Source: Neodontobutis hainanensis (taxonomy: Eukaryota; Chordata; Actinopteri; Gobiiformes; Odontobutidae). From it: a DNA stretch of 64,000 bases. Below are positions 45,092 through 57,600 of this stretch, piece after piece; positions within the stretch are counted from its first letter, which is position 1, and every line of letters begins with the position of its first letter. The DNA is taken from NCBI GenBank assembly GCA_024349245.1, contig JALDNG010000049.1, positions 857,001 to 921,000 on the forward strand. The letters run 5' to 3'. The notes under the pieces are model-generated. The model did no database searches. It was not told where the DNA came from and saw only the letters and a list, made by a program, of their open reading frames with translations. The position numbers were made by a program, and so were the translations under genes.

Positions 45092-48000
45092 ATGGATGTG
45101 CTTGCCTTAGAGGCAAAGAATGTGAATTCGGCTGAACCTGACAAAAAATCTGGACCAAGGCCCAAACCAAAACCTCCAAAAAAAGCCAAAAGGATTGTGT
45201 ATTTTGAGGTTGAGATACTGGACGCAAAGACCAAAGAGAAACTTCTGTTGCTGGACAAGGTGAGTAATTATACTTACTTTGACCATAATAGCTCTAAAGA
45301 CTGAAAACTTGCATCAAGTTGCGTTTATGTTGTCACACCTTGAGGTGGCTCTTTCAAAAAGAAACACAATCTTCTAAAAATATCATAGCTGTTAGGATCA
45401 GTTTCTACAGTTTATAGCCTCTCATAAGTTTTCTGACATAAAACTATATATCTCTAAAAATAGGGTGAGTAGGGGCTGCAGATCACAATAAAGTCAGAAC
45501 AAATATATTTGCTTTAACAAAAACGAACAAACAAACAAGTTATCATTGTGAACAGATAATTATTCAGATAATGATCAACTTCTCTAAAGGCCTGGCCATT
45601 ATCATTTATGTTTTGTATTGGGTAAATGTAGCCCTTAGGAGGTGAGAAATCCCTCTTCATCTTCAGGAATGTCCCGTCCAGCTATAGTACATACTTCTGT
45701 GGCACAACACCAACAGGCTGGCTGGCACATACATAATAAACAGCCTGTGGGATATTATTGCAAATGAAGCTGGAGCTTTCACAAATTCAGCAAGAAATGG
45801 AAACGTCTTCACAGGTTGTGTTCTTCGTAAGTGGACCCATGTTATATGCCCTCTGACGAAATACTTTTCTCACAGTATTTGTCTTGTGTTTGACTGTAGG
45901 TGGAGCCAACTGCCACGGTTTTAGATATTAAGGCTTTGTTTCAAAAGTCAAGTAAGGAAACTTTGTTGGTTGTTATATAGATTTAGATATGTTTCTATCA
46001 TTAATCATTTAAAACCCAAACTCCACTTTGATTCCGACAGATCCAAAGTGGTATCCAGCCAGACAGTCCCTGCGACTGGATCCAAGTAAGTCTATTGTCA
46101 TTTTTCAGCATTTGGCCAAAATACCATAAACATAGCAGTATACAACCAATGAAGCAGTTATATTGATTAAAACACACGAGATTCAAAAGCAAACACTGGC
46201 ACATTTGCACAATAACTTAAGACTTTCAGTAAAAAGGTTGTTACAATAATTGAAGTTGACATAGTGGACCATTTTGTTCCTTAGAGGGCAAGTCTCTTCG
46301 AGATGAAGAAATTCTACAGACACTTCCTGTGGGAACCACTGCCAGCTTTTACTTCAGTGACCTGGGACCTCAGGTCACATGGGGCACTGTGAGTCAACTA
46401 GATCACACACTACTTCTGATTTTGTCACTGAGATTTATTATCCTAAGGTATTAATGGTAAAATTGACCTTTATAGAGTGCTCATTATACAGTAACAGGCA
46501 TTTTTTTTTGTTTCTAATTGCCAGTAATATAATTGCTTATGTATAAGCTTATGTATATTGCTTTATGCATTTGCAGAAAAATGTATAAATGTAGTTGGAT
46601 TTTGTGATGGTGCCAAAGATTTTAAGCTGGATAACAAGCCAATTTTAAAAGCTACTACATATCTACCTGTGGTTTGAGTATTTACCGTGACAACAAACCC
46701 TCTGTTCTGTATTCAACAATATCTATGGGCATGTTATGGACTGTTAGCATTACAAGCTACAAAGGAAATTAACTGCCGGGGGAATGTGATGATATATCCA
46801 TGTAAAGTGGTCTGTGAAGCTCTAGCACAAAAGAAATTGACTGAAATGGATATTCATCTATTTGAAACAAACTCACATAAACTCCTGAATTTAAATCTCA
46901 CGTTCAGTGGGAGATCAAGATAATTTGCTGTGGTTTGTTTTTCTCTCACCTACTTCTGTACCGCTTGTCCTCTGTCCCGGGACACATAATCTCATGGGCT
47001 CATTTTTCTGCAAGGTGTTTATCCCCTGGAGCACCTCTTTACTTGCGCTTTCCCAGCCTCTGCTTCTCTGTCCTTCCCAGCTTTTAACATAGCCCCCCAC
47101 AGGCTGGGAGCCCTTTTACTCGTGTTGGACTTAAGGCTGTTAGCTCATCAGTAGCTGAGCCAGGGCTCTGCTTGAGGTGCTGATTCAGAGATCACTTTCA
47201 CTGTCAGCTGTGCTGCTCCGCTTGATCATATCATTTGTTAAAGCTGGTATTACAAGCTCTTTTAGTGTCTTATTTAAAAAAATAAGACACTGTGTGTATT
47301 TTTTATTCAACAATCAGAGTCTGTTTCAGAGTTTCTCTTCGCCTTTTTCAAGCTACAGGAGACCATTTTAAATGATCATCTGTTTTTGACACCATTCCAG
47401 GTATAAACAATAAAAATGTAGCTCACCTGGCAAGATCCATTTTTAGTCAAAGTCAAAATCTTTATCAAAAACATATCCATCTATGAGGACACTTTTGGAA
47501 TCTTCTGTAGATATGTCTGTAGTACAAGTAAAATATACCTGTTGTACCTTTAATATTTTGGACATTAAAATGCATTGACCCTCAATAATAAAACATCTAA
47601 CCATGTTTTCTGCTCACTTTAGGTGTTCCTGACAGAGTGTGCTGGCCCACTGATCATCTATCTTATGTTCTACTTCCGCCTTCCCTTCATATATTCTCCT
47701 AAATATGACTTCACCACCAGCAAGCACTGGGTTGTACAGTGAGTGTCAGCATGCTTCTCTGGTTGTGTTGATCTGTTGCTGTGTTTGACACAATCCCTGT
47801 CCAACCCAACCTTATTGACACTGAGTTAGGGTCAAGTTTATAAGATGGTAGAGGGGCAATGTATTAATTTTAGCTGAAATGTGTGTTGTACTCCAGCTTG
47901 GCCTGCATGTGTCACTCGTTCCACTACATCAAACGTATTCTGGAGACACTATTTGTCCATCGCATCTCACATGGGACAATGCCTCTCAGAAACATATTTA

Positions 48001-49159
48001 AAGTAAGTGAAATTTGAATATTTATGAGGAATACATTGGCCACTGTCTTGTTATTTGTTGATAGATGAACTATATCCATATGCAGCTCTGCTGTGATGCT
48101 TTGATTTATTATAGTCACCCTTTCTATTTTAGAACTGTGGCTATTACTGGTGCACCGCAGCTTGGATGGCATACTACATTAACCACCCACTCTACACCCC
48201 ACCCTGTAAGTGCTGATTTCTGCAAAATACACATCAAGTCTGATTACTTGAAATTGGATTCTACCTTTTTCATTTTTCTGTAGCTTATGGGCAGCAGCAG
48301 GTGAATACAGCGTTTTATATTTTCTTGGTAAGTTGAAGTTATAAACAAACTAAAAAAAAACTTTCAATCTTTCAACAGACAATTCTGTAACAGTGTTTAA
48401 ATAGTTAAACATATTTTTATAGTTTTGTCAACTGGGAAACTTTTCCATCCATGTCGCTCTTCGCAACCTTAAATCCCAAGGTACAGCTTATCTAAGATTC
48501 GTTTTGATTATATTATGCGCCTTGTACATATATAGTGTATTTTGAAGTTTTTATTGATGACTGTTTGAGTCAATGTCTAACTTGTGTTTTGCTTTAGGTT
48601 CAAAGGCCAAGAAAATTCCTTACCCAACAAAGAATCCTTTCACATGGATTTTTGCCTTGGTTTCTTGTCCTAACTACACATATGAGGTACACATATGTTC
48701 ACTCACCAACATTACAATTTCATAACAAAAATGTTGTCTCTAGATATGCAGTGCATGTCATTGTCACTCATTACATCTCATAAGCATCTACAGAATAAGC
48801 CAATGAGCATTGTGCAGTATGCTTGTCTACCATATCCAGTATATTGCCCCCCTTATGTGGGAAACTATTGCCATTTCAGAGGGTCATTTGTGTGGCCCTG
48901 TATAAAGATGAACACGTACTTGTGCTGCCATCTACTGGGAGTAATTGAACATCCATGTTTCTGTGTGTTAACTTCTTGCTCACAGCTGGGCTCTTGGATT
49001 GGCTTCACGGTGATGACCCAGTGTGTGCCTGTGGCTTTTTTCACTGTGGTGGCTTTCATCCAGATGACTGTGTGGGCCAAAGGCAAACACCGCGGCTACT
49101 TAAAGGAGTTCAGAGATTATCCAACCCTGCGTTCTTCCATACTCCCCTTCATCCTGTAG
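45092..49159 (+). CDS. tecr: Trans-2,3-enoyl-CoA reductase, 11 coding exons
   Basis: Multi-pass ER membrane enzyme that reduces trans-2-enoyl-CoA with NADPH, the last step of very-long-chain fatty acid elongation; it also acts in sphingosine breakdown. Exons are 45092-45259, 45900-45951, 46041-46085, 46285-46388, 47623-47738, 47897-48002, 48133-48205, 48284-48327, 48423-48480, 48598-48686 and 48986-49159. They total 1029 nt and 342 residues; human TECR has 308. An N-terminal ubiquitin-like fold (YFEVEILDAKTKEKL; KWYPARQSLRLDPKGKSL) precedes the steroid 5-alpha-reductase-type membrane domain (HSFHYIKRILETLFVHR; YYINHPLYTPPSYG; YPTKNPFTW; SCPNYTYELGSWIGF; KGKHRGYLKEFRDYP). The extra length is a Lys/Pro-rich leader of about 35 residues ahead of the usual MKHYEVEILDA start, all in exon 1. 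The sequence is much closer to TECR than to TECRL. Fish have tecr duplicates, so this may be tecra or tecrb. Confidence 0.96.
47264..47291. repeat. Perfect 12-bp inverted repeat in tecr intron 4
   Basis: The arms 47264-47275 (AGTGTCTTATTT) and 47280-47291 (AAATAAGACACT) are exact reverse complements separated by AAAA. They could form a short hairpin in tecr pre-mRNA within the 1.2-kb intron 46389-47622. No other exon or gene was seen in that intron. Confidence 0.9.
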
Positions 49160-51026
49160 AGCCTTTCAGAGAGACGGGCACATGAGTTTCTTCAGAGATC
49201 TGAGCCTTTAAAGAGCTCTCCATGCCGAGAGACACTGTTCTCTGTTCAGTTAGAGCTACTCTAGCTGTGTTGAACTGGCCAATACAGGGCTGTCTCTGGC
49301 CTTCAGGTTGATATGCAGAAAAGTCTTAATTTGATGTTTTTGTGGTTTTGTGGTTAGAGGGTTTTATGTAACTTTTCTTGTGTTTGTGCCTACATGTGCC
49401 TTAAAGAGTGCAACACAGTAAAATGATAGTATTTGACATTTAAAGGAGCAGTAACGGACAGTTATTTTCTGTAAATTTTTGCAGTTATTTCCTGTGGCCA
49501 TTAACAAAAAAAGAAAAAACAAAGTACCTAAAATAAAATCTATTCAGTCTTGCCTCCGCCTGATAGTTTAGGTCTTGCTTTGCTTTATAAGCTGTGAAAG
49601 ATGTGCTGTTTGAATACAAAGCTATGCTTATTTTCTCATTTAAAATAACTCTTTTACTTTTCCTATAATTTAAAACTCTCTTTTACGAAGCTGTAAAACC
49701 AAGGAAATGATATGCATATTAAAAATGGTGTGCAGCCTGGAGCTGACATATCTGTGGCCTTGTGTGAATGATGATAATACGGACATTTACTGTATTCTTA
49801 TTAGACCTGGATTTCAGATTTAGGTTGGTTTTGATTATACATACTTATAAATAACAAAAGATGCAAAGATAATCTGTTAAAATGTCTGTCTCAAAAATAT
49901 TTCTGTCAAACCATAACAGTTAAAAAAACTGTTATGGTTTGACAGAAATATTTTTCTTGCAAAAGGATAAATAAAAGTCTAAACAGAAGCATGAACTTTA
50001 TTTGTGACTCAACCTGTTTATGTTACAGATAAAAACGACACTGGACGTGGACTTCAATATACAGAATGGAATGTCAGATTTAAAGAAGGATTGGACCACA
50101 AAAAAGACACTTGACAAAATATAAATTGGTATTGCATTTGATCAATGTGTCTGCTCTGTAAACAAGCTCAGAGCAGTTGGATTCATTTCAAAACAATATA
50201 TAACAATTGCATTCCTGTATATTTCTCAAGTTTGCGTAATGATATGAAAGTAAATGTTTTCTTGTCACATATACGTTTCCCCAATAATGCAACTTTATTA
50301 AGACTACGGTCGTTTTAAACAACAAGAATATACATATTGCCTTACCAGCAGGAAGCAGTATATGCATTATATTGGTTATACTTCAGTGTTATCAACACTG
50401 AAAAACAATCCAACATCAGAAGCTAGTGGCGTAGTCAGGAAGCAAAATAAGTCAGATATGTTCCGTCTGATTCTCCCAGCACTGCAAGGGCATTTGATTT
50501 AATGTGAGTACAAGAAAACATAAAGATGCGTTTTTGTACACAAGGTACCATAAGAGACAAAGTGAGTATACAAGGAGAAATATCAACACACCAACACAAA
50601 CAATTAACTTTATTGTGGACCAAAAAATGAGGGCTATAGCAGTCATGTCTCTGTACATTTATTTGCCCATTGGTCCACTTGGTGCAAAACTCATTCCCCT
50701 TTTGGCTGCATTAACCATATTTCATTCTTGAAGAATAAAACATAGTCTGACTTTAGCCGTCTGTTCCCTTAGCATTGCCAGCACACAGCCACATGGGTGA
50801 AATGAAAACCATTTGAATAGCAATGGCCATAATGAGAGGTAGGATGACTGTCTTTAGTTATGGTCATTCTCACAGTGGAAGATAATTTCACTGCAGCCTT
50901 TCTCTCCACACACACTGTCTACATGTGCTGGATATGAAGGTGGGTGGCAGAGAGGGCACTGCATGCACATTGGGATGATGCAGCATTGTTAGTCTGTAAG
51001 GTAAGTGCCAATGGGGAAGCACTGCC
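49160..51026. other. tecr and samd1 converging 3' regions
   Basis: The tecr 3' UTR follows the stop; AATAAA at 49532-49537 is a good polyadenylation signal, implying about 400 bases of UTR. For samd1 (minus strand) possible signals read as TTTATT on the plus strand at 50609-50614 and 50294-50299, giving a 3' UTR of about 0.4 or 0.7 kb. A perfect hairpin lies between the two ends (separate entry). No coding sequence recognised. Confidence 0.5.
49893..49955. repeat. Perfect 29-bp inverted repeat with 5-nt loop
   Basis: The left arm 49893-49921 and right arm 49927-49955 are exact reverse complements over 29 bases. They are separated by AAAAA; the inner ends are ATAACAGTT and AACTGTTAT. It lies about 360 bases beyond the tecr polyadenylation signal, between the converging tecr and samd1 genes. 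The flanks show no obvious target-site duplication. It could be a miniature palindromic repeat, a hairpin RNA or a replication-error palindrome. Confidence 0.95.
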
Positions 51027-54000
51027 TCAAAGGTCATCGAATTCAAGGAAGTGCGTCCTCTGCAGCACCTTTACATGGCGCTCGTAGATTTTGAGGGCAG
51101 GCCCGAGACGGATAGACAAACCAGTCAATACGTCACTGCGCTGCATTAGGAGAAGGGACTTGCCATCAATTTCCTGTTTGTGGACAGACATTTTGCTTAG
51201 TAAGCATTACTCAAGAAGGCACTTTATGGTCTGCAGGATTTAACTAAATATGAATTTAATTATATTGTAATACCTATCAACATGTAAACACAAAACAACA
51301 TTAGAATAAACAAACAAAACATTACATTTTGATGTACTATTAGACAAATATTTTTCAGCAGCAGTTGACATGCAGCCATCGAGTTTAGAATGTGCATATA
51401 TCGCCCCCATGTGGCACATGTGGTTGTGCACTAACCTGTGATCGAAAGGCCAGGGCCTGCTCTGGAAAACCTGCAGCTGAGAAGTAACTGGCCACATCTG
51501 CCACAGTCCACTGCAACAAGTTCTGGCTCATTTTCTCCTTCTTCACCAAGCTGTTCAAAGACAAAGATTTTTTTTTTATTGTGTTTGTTTGTGCAGCACC
51601 TTATAAAGCCGATCAATATACAAATAATGCATGCACAGACATCTACATTTAGTGTGTTTAGCATATACGTACATGTCATCACTTCTTCCACCATTTATAT
51701 GACTTTCTTCAGTAGCTGGGAGAAAGGATGCATCTTTCTTCTGGTTAAACGATGTACCTGAGACCAAAATTTGAAGTAATTGGAATTAATCATATTTGAT
51801 CAAAATGAAAAACTAAAATTATTTGAGTCAAAGATTCCCTTTTAATATTTTGACTATGTTGCAGTGGGTGGCAGAGAAGCTTTGATTACACTGGAGCATG
51901 ACTTTTTCTGTGCACTGAGACATTGCACTGACACACTGTCATGGTACAGTATGTTTTTCTATTAGATGCTGTTCACGCAACAGTGGAAGTAAGAAAAGAG
52001 AGCTGATATGACACACTTTCTGTGCTCACCCTCTGGCAGTGTTGTCATGCAAATAATTCATGCAGAACCAGCTGTTTAGTGTTTAGGTAAAGCCCTTATT
52101 TTAAGTTACAGTTCTCTCCCTAACTTGTGCAACAGTCAAATAAGTAACGCCTCCCTCTGAAAACCAGGGTGTCACTTCTGACCAAAGCTTAAAAAAGGCT
52201 TCCCACTGTGACCACTACTATTGTGTGGAATAGTAACAAGACATGAAGGCTTTAGGCAGAACTTTTTAAAATCTCAGGATCATTACAGCTGCTGAAAATG
52301 CCCTTGTTTTAAAAGCATTTAAAAAATAAAAAATAATAAAAAAACTTTACCGACCTAAAAAAAACTGATGTAGACAAAGAGACGTAAAAAGCCATGTGGT
52401 TATTGTTCTATCTAAGTTCTAATATGTAGCCACTGTGTTTACACTGTTGTGCTTGGAAATATGCATTTGCAGTAAAAACTCGGAAAAGTTTGAAGCAAAG
52501 CAACCTCAGAAGAAAGTAGCAAGCTTGTAAGACAAGCTTGTGAAGCACTTAAAAGATCTTTCACAAACCTTAAGGCAACTGCACACAGAAAAGGCCAAAA
52601 TTTTACTGCAGCTGTCATTAGGTGACTGCTTCATTTTTATTGTGCAGTCTATTTTAAAGGGGCCATATGTAGTTTGGGAAAACAAAGATAAACTCCAAAC
52701 TTCCCATACAGGGATAGTGTATATATTAATCAAGAAGTGTCCATCACACAGGGTTTTAAATAGTTTTGCTTTTAAAGTATAATGGAGACCGATAATGTCA
52801 ACCTCCTTCAAACACCAACACAGTCCTTTTCGGTGGCATAAGATGGTGAAAGTGCATGTTTTTCTTAAATGATAACGTCCCACTTGAACTTTAATTATGG
52901 GTGTATGTTCACAAATTAAGCTACAATACAAAATGTAGTGAAATGTGCAGTGCAGTGATTCGACAAAACTGTGTAACCTCAAAGACTCAGATAGACATCA
53001 GTGCCCAAAAATAAATAAACAAATAAAAGAATAGATACATGTTTAAAGGCTATTTGTAGTTTGCAGTACAGATAGTTATACAGGATTTGCTCTGTAACAA
53101 ATTACCAGTTATATATTAAAAAATACAAACAGGACACAGAAAGGCGTTGTCTTTTAAAGGGCTAATTTAGATATGTACAAAGGTCCCACTATGACAGGGG
53201 CTACCTTCTGGGCCCCACTGCAGCTGCACTGCATTATGCTGCACCTCTGGTTGCTTTATTTTATTTGCAGAAAGTGGCTTGCTTTTTCAGTTTTTCTTCA
53301 TCCATATCTAAAATACTGCTCTCTATGCTTACAGAGCACACAGTATAAACATAAATTGATTTTTAAGTTTATACCAGAGGCAGACTGAGTAGCTTACAAC
53401 TCCTGATATAAAGAATCTTTGCTGGATAACTGTATGTATTAAACTGGCATACCAGCAATACTTGCATTTAAGGATATAACTATTTTAAAGCGGAAATACT
53501 ACCCAAGCAAAGCAAGAGGAGAGGCATAAACAAATGAAAGTATACCGTTTTCAGAGGGCAGAGGCAATGTTTGGGGTCGTCCATTGGATATATTTCTGGC
53601 CTCATCCTAATGGTGAAACACAAGCACAACAACACAAATAAAACATGGGGCGAGCAGAGATCAAAGCAGCATGGAACATACAGTAACACAGTCTTACCGG
53701 TCGGGCTGCATAGTCTGGAACCAACTGGTCAGACGCTAGACCACCTTCCTGCGCCTTGCTTCCCTCTTCTCTCTTCATGCTGCCTTTTAAAGCACATGGG
53801 CTGCTCATTACAGGCTGCATCGCTGGCTTTGTGGCTGCTGAACACCAAATGAACCACTTCCATTATGCACTGACATACTCCAGGAGCTCAATAAATTATT
53901 TTCTATCCCATTGTTTGGCTAACATGAACCATATCAACAGCTATGCCACTCGAAGATGAATTATTAAGAATGGATTTAACAAACGCTCAGTGAAATAGTG

Positions 54001-57000
54001 GTTGAGTACATTGCCAGTATATTAAAGTATAGACTATCTAGTATCTAGTGTGAATACCTTTGTCTTTCTGCATTCCTGGTTGCTGGCGCTCGGCTGAACA
54101 GACAGCAGAATCATAAACCCAGTCATTGTGTGTGAGGACCCTGGGGCTGGAAGGGGGCAAGGAGCTGGGCCTCACACCAGCCTTCTGGAAAGAGACAGAG
54201 TCTAGAGTGGAGCCAGGGCCCGGGCCCGGCCGAGTGCCAGAGGGGGAGCAGGGGGCAGACACGGCTCGCTCAGAGGAACAGCACACAGTGGTGGCAGCAG
54301 GGAAGAGTCCGTCCTGTCCGTCCCGGCTCTCATCTGCGCCCTCCTCATCTGCATTACTGTCTGTGTCCATCGCCATGGAGGTGTCTGCCTGTACCATTTG
54401 AACATGAGCAACATTTCAGCACCAGTAACACCGAATGAATCGAATCACCGAATGGAGTGGATCCAAGTCAAATAGGCTTAGTGAGGAAAGTGTGAGTGCA
54501 GTGGTAATTGTTGTTAGAAAACTTAAAAGACAATAAAAATATGTATTTTTATTGATGCATGTATGAGCATTGGGAGTAAGGAAAAACAATGGGGAAATCC
54601 AAAAATAAGCACTGTCCTGCTTTGTTTTTTTTAAACTTTGTATACACTAGCCTATAGCCTATAGTTGTGGAAACAAATCTTTCCAAAAGGGCCTACAACT
54701 GCCCTACTTATAGCCCCTATCGAAGTATAATATTGTTTAGTTAAATAGCAATGAAAGATTTTATTAATATTATTAATTTGAAACAAATAACTTAAGTCCT
54801 GTAGGTTACAAAGGATTGCTTTCATGACAGCGGGCTACTAATTGTGAGCCGAGTGTGTCACTTGAAAACACGCTCACACAGATGTCGCAATTTGACCGCT
54901 GTGGTGGTAAATTGTTGCCTTTGAATGCGTCCGTCCCTCTGTCTCCGCGGTGCGGTATTTACTCTTGCACAGAGTCCGTACATCCTTCCAGGTCCCATGT
55001 AAAGCTGGGATAATGTGGTGCGGGGAACTAGTTTTTACACAGCCGCTCGTTTCATTTGTTGGGGGTTTTGTCGACGGCTCCGTGTGAGCGACTGCGTGTC
55101 CAAGACCCAGCAGCAGCAGAGCACAAGAGCGCACTAAGCCCGCCCCGCTCTGTGAAAAAGAGCCGCTTGTATGGCTTTCACCCATCGCGCTGCATTTCAC
55201 ACAACTTTAACCAAAACGAGGCTGACACAATGAGCCTTAAACGATGATTTACAGTCGCTACAAACGCCGCCGACGTACAGGGCGCGTCTCCTTGACTGAT
55301 ATTACGAACATAGGGCGAGCAAACGAAAGGGACGATGGGAGGCGTTTAGTGTTTTTTTCCTCAAATTTTCTCCAAAGTGCGCATGGAGTTGGGGAGCCGC
55401 TGAGAAGACCTCGCCATTGTGTCTGAGCTCTCTTTTACGGAGCGCTTCCCAGGCTGAGGGACGTAAAAAAAAAACCTTTATCTCGACCGTCAAACCAACA
55501 CGGCCCAAACACTACGTGACCAAACACTACCCCCACCCAGAAACACTTTGACTTTGCACGGTTTACAGTAGAAAAAAAACGTGTCTCAAGTAGGCTGTGT
55601 CCGCTATCACTGTCTACATTTGACCCTTGTATTCAGCTCAACCCTGATAAACCAGCACCAACCATCGGCCCAAACCAAACCTTTTCCTAAACCGCCTTTT
55701 ACAGAACACTCATCTTGATCTAAGCTTAACCCAAATCGGACAAGCGCATCCGCCTGCTGCTAACGCTGCTGCTGGCCGATCACTTTGCGGTCGCTCACGC
55801 TTGTTCAAGTCTGACCGGCTCTTACGTGTTTTGTCACTTTGCCATTCGACGCATACCCTGCTCAAACTGTTAACTTGTAGTTAAACGCTGTATGTGCGCG
55901 ATGCTGCTGCTACACGGGACGAAAGAGGCCACAACAACAGCCGAGACCAAGCGTCAGACGTGACCGGGCTTAACAGCGTCCGACATTGGAAACAGGGGCT
56001 CGACTTTACGCTCTGCGACGCCAATCCACATGTCGCTTGAAAACAGCCGCGATGGACAAGAATTAACTCCGTATTTTGTTACCAGGGTTTGCTCTGCGCT
56101 AATTTTCCTGCTTTATGGGGAGGAGGGGGAGGGGGAGGGGGGGGTTAAACCCAACAATAGGCATGCCGTAAAGTCTTCACATGAAGGAAAGACCACATGT
56201 TTTAGCCATAGGTGTTGTGACACGACATGGGGGTTTTGATTCAAGCTAGCCGCTCTTGTTCTACTCATAGCTTCAACTAACTCCCCAACAATGTCCCAGC
56301 TAGCGTCCCTATTCTGCATCCGCGGTGTCTCACTTTTTCTTCCTTTACCCACTCCCACGATAACAAGCCAGTGAAGACCCAAAGGTGAATTTCCAGGCAC
56401 AGGTTTCAAAATAAAGCCCGTCTTAACTCAAAGCCGTATGGAAGGTTTTACTTGCATTCTACTTCCGCTACGCTTCCGGGTTGAATTACGTCGACTAACG
56501 GAGTCCTCCTCCCTTCGCTCAACGCTGACTTTGGGGCACGAAAAGCGCTTTCCACTGCCAATAATGGTGGCTCGTGTTTTAAAGACTGAGCAGGACATTG
56601 TAACTTTTTGATAAGGTTTCATTCAATCGTTAAAAGTACATTAAAAGCAACTAAAACGACCCTTAACGTACTCTGACCGTACACGCACCTTCTGTTTTTT
56701 TTTTTTTTCCCCTTTTCCACCTCGGCGCTCCCCGTCTGCGGCAGTGAGGAGTGCACTTGCAAAACGCTCCCCTTTTCAGACAAAACACGTTTTCCCAAAG
56801 CACACACGCTCGATACTAGTTTTTCCCTCCACCTGTTAGTGATCTGATGCTGCGATGTTAGCTTAACACAAGTCATGTAGTTGAACCTTGCATCAGCCTC
56901 AACGTACCTCCAAATCCTCGTCATCTTGGTCAGCGGGACCGACAGCGCTGTCCCCGTTGCTCAAGTCTGAGTGACTGGCTTCCTCCGTCGCGCTCCTTCT

Positions 57001-57270
57001 TACCACCGTCGCTAACGCTACATCGTCCTTTTTTCGGCTCCTACGCTGAACCTTGGCGGCATTTCTGTATGAAATTGAGCCCTTGTAGTTAACTTTTAGC
57101 ACGGTTTGCTCTTGAATCAGTTTTTCCAGTTCTGCACAGGTTCGGTCAGGCTCGGACCCATGTCGTCTCCGGACCATTCGGCAAATCCTCTCCAAATCCG
57201 GCCGTGCTTTTCGCGACCGCAGTGAGTCGATAGTGTCCAAAATCCACTCGCGGTACTTGGACTCAGCCAT
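51027..57270 (-). CDS. samd1: Sterile alpha motif domain containing 1, 7 exons
   Basis: Nuclear CpG-island-binding chromatin repressor that works with L3MBTL3 and the KDM1A complex at unmethylated CpG promoters. Exons are 57270-56908, 54388-54058, 53783-53698, 53606-53546, 51757-51673, 51550-51436 and 51173-51027. They total 1188 nt and 395 residues; human SAMD1 is longer (538) because of long Pro/Ala/Gly-rich segments that are mostly absent here. The N-terminal winged-helix DNA-binding domain (residues about 1-80: YREWILDTIDSLRSRKARPD; CAELEKLIQEQTVLKVNYKG; ISYRNAAK) is in exon 1, followed by a basic RRSRKK and acidic patches. Exon 2 is Ser/Pro/Gly-rich. The C-terminal SAM domain, exons 6-7 (WTVADVASYFSAAGFPEQAL; DVLTGLSIRLGPALKIYERH), mediates self-association. 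Exons 2-4 were placed by frame alone; the exon 2 and exon 3 acceptors have weak pyrimidine tracts. Neighbour of prkaca, as in human. Confidence 0.92.
54850..56560. promoter_or_regulatory. CpG-dense block inside samd1 intron 1
   Basis: Within the 2.5-kb first intron of samd1 (54389-56907), roughly 54850-56560 is clearly richer in CG dinucleotides than the surrounding AT-rich DNA. Examples are around 55190-55330, 55750-56040 and 56450-56540. No convincing exon is present. It may continue the promoter CpG island downstream of the first exon, or be a separate internal start site. Confidence 0.5.
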
Positions 57271-57600
57271 CCTTGTATTGCTCGATGGCTTTGCTTTTTA
57301 CTTGCTTTTTCCTTACTTCAGTGCGTCAACCTTGTTCATGGCACACAATGTTTTTCGTGAGCCGCGGTCCGAGCCCAACTGAGAAGCGGAAACCTCGCTG
57401 TACGCCTGCCTGCGTTTGCGTGTGCGCTTAAGGTGGACCCGCGGAGTTAAAGGGAAAAGTTTAACTCGGTAGACGTGCTTTTTTTTTTTTTTTAAGGTGG
57501 TATCTGCAGTCCTGTGCGGGAGCGAGCCACAGGAGCAAGCGCGCGCTCAGTCCCATGTGCGCAGTAGAGGTTGATGCGACATGTTTTACTTAAAGGGCTA
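57271..57600 (-). promoter_or_regulatory. samd1: samd1 5' leader and CpG-rich promoter
   Basis: Immediately upstream of the samd1 ATG (57268-57270) the sequence is GC- and CpG-rich (for example GAGCCGCGGTCCGAGC and GCGCGCGCTCAG on the plus strand), ending in a poly-T run at 57480-57494 and then more CG-rich DNA to about 57570. Beyond that it becomes AT-rich. This is the expected form of a CpG-island promoter; there is no clear TATA box. Confidence 0.5.

Noticed and set aside
48695..49159. 154-residue plus-strand open frame at the end of tecr
   Set aside because: Only its last 58 codons (from 48986) are the real final tecr exon; the front part is intron read-through.
52506..52982. 158-residue minus-strand open frame in samd1 intron 4
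   Set aside because: It lies in an intron, has a Cys/Phe/Leu/Ser mix typical of chance frames in AT-rich DNA, and shows no family resemblance.
54038..54401. Plus-strand open frame opposite samd1 exon 2
   Set aside because: It is the complement of a GC-rich coding exon; the minus-strand frame joins in phase to both neighbouring samd1 exons.
56110..56150. G-rich run that might be a G-quadruplex or regulatory motif
   Set aside because: It is a simple GGAGGGGGAGGG purine tract in the CpG-dense intron; nothing else supports a function.
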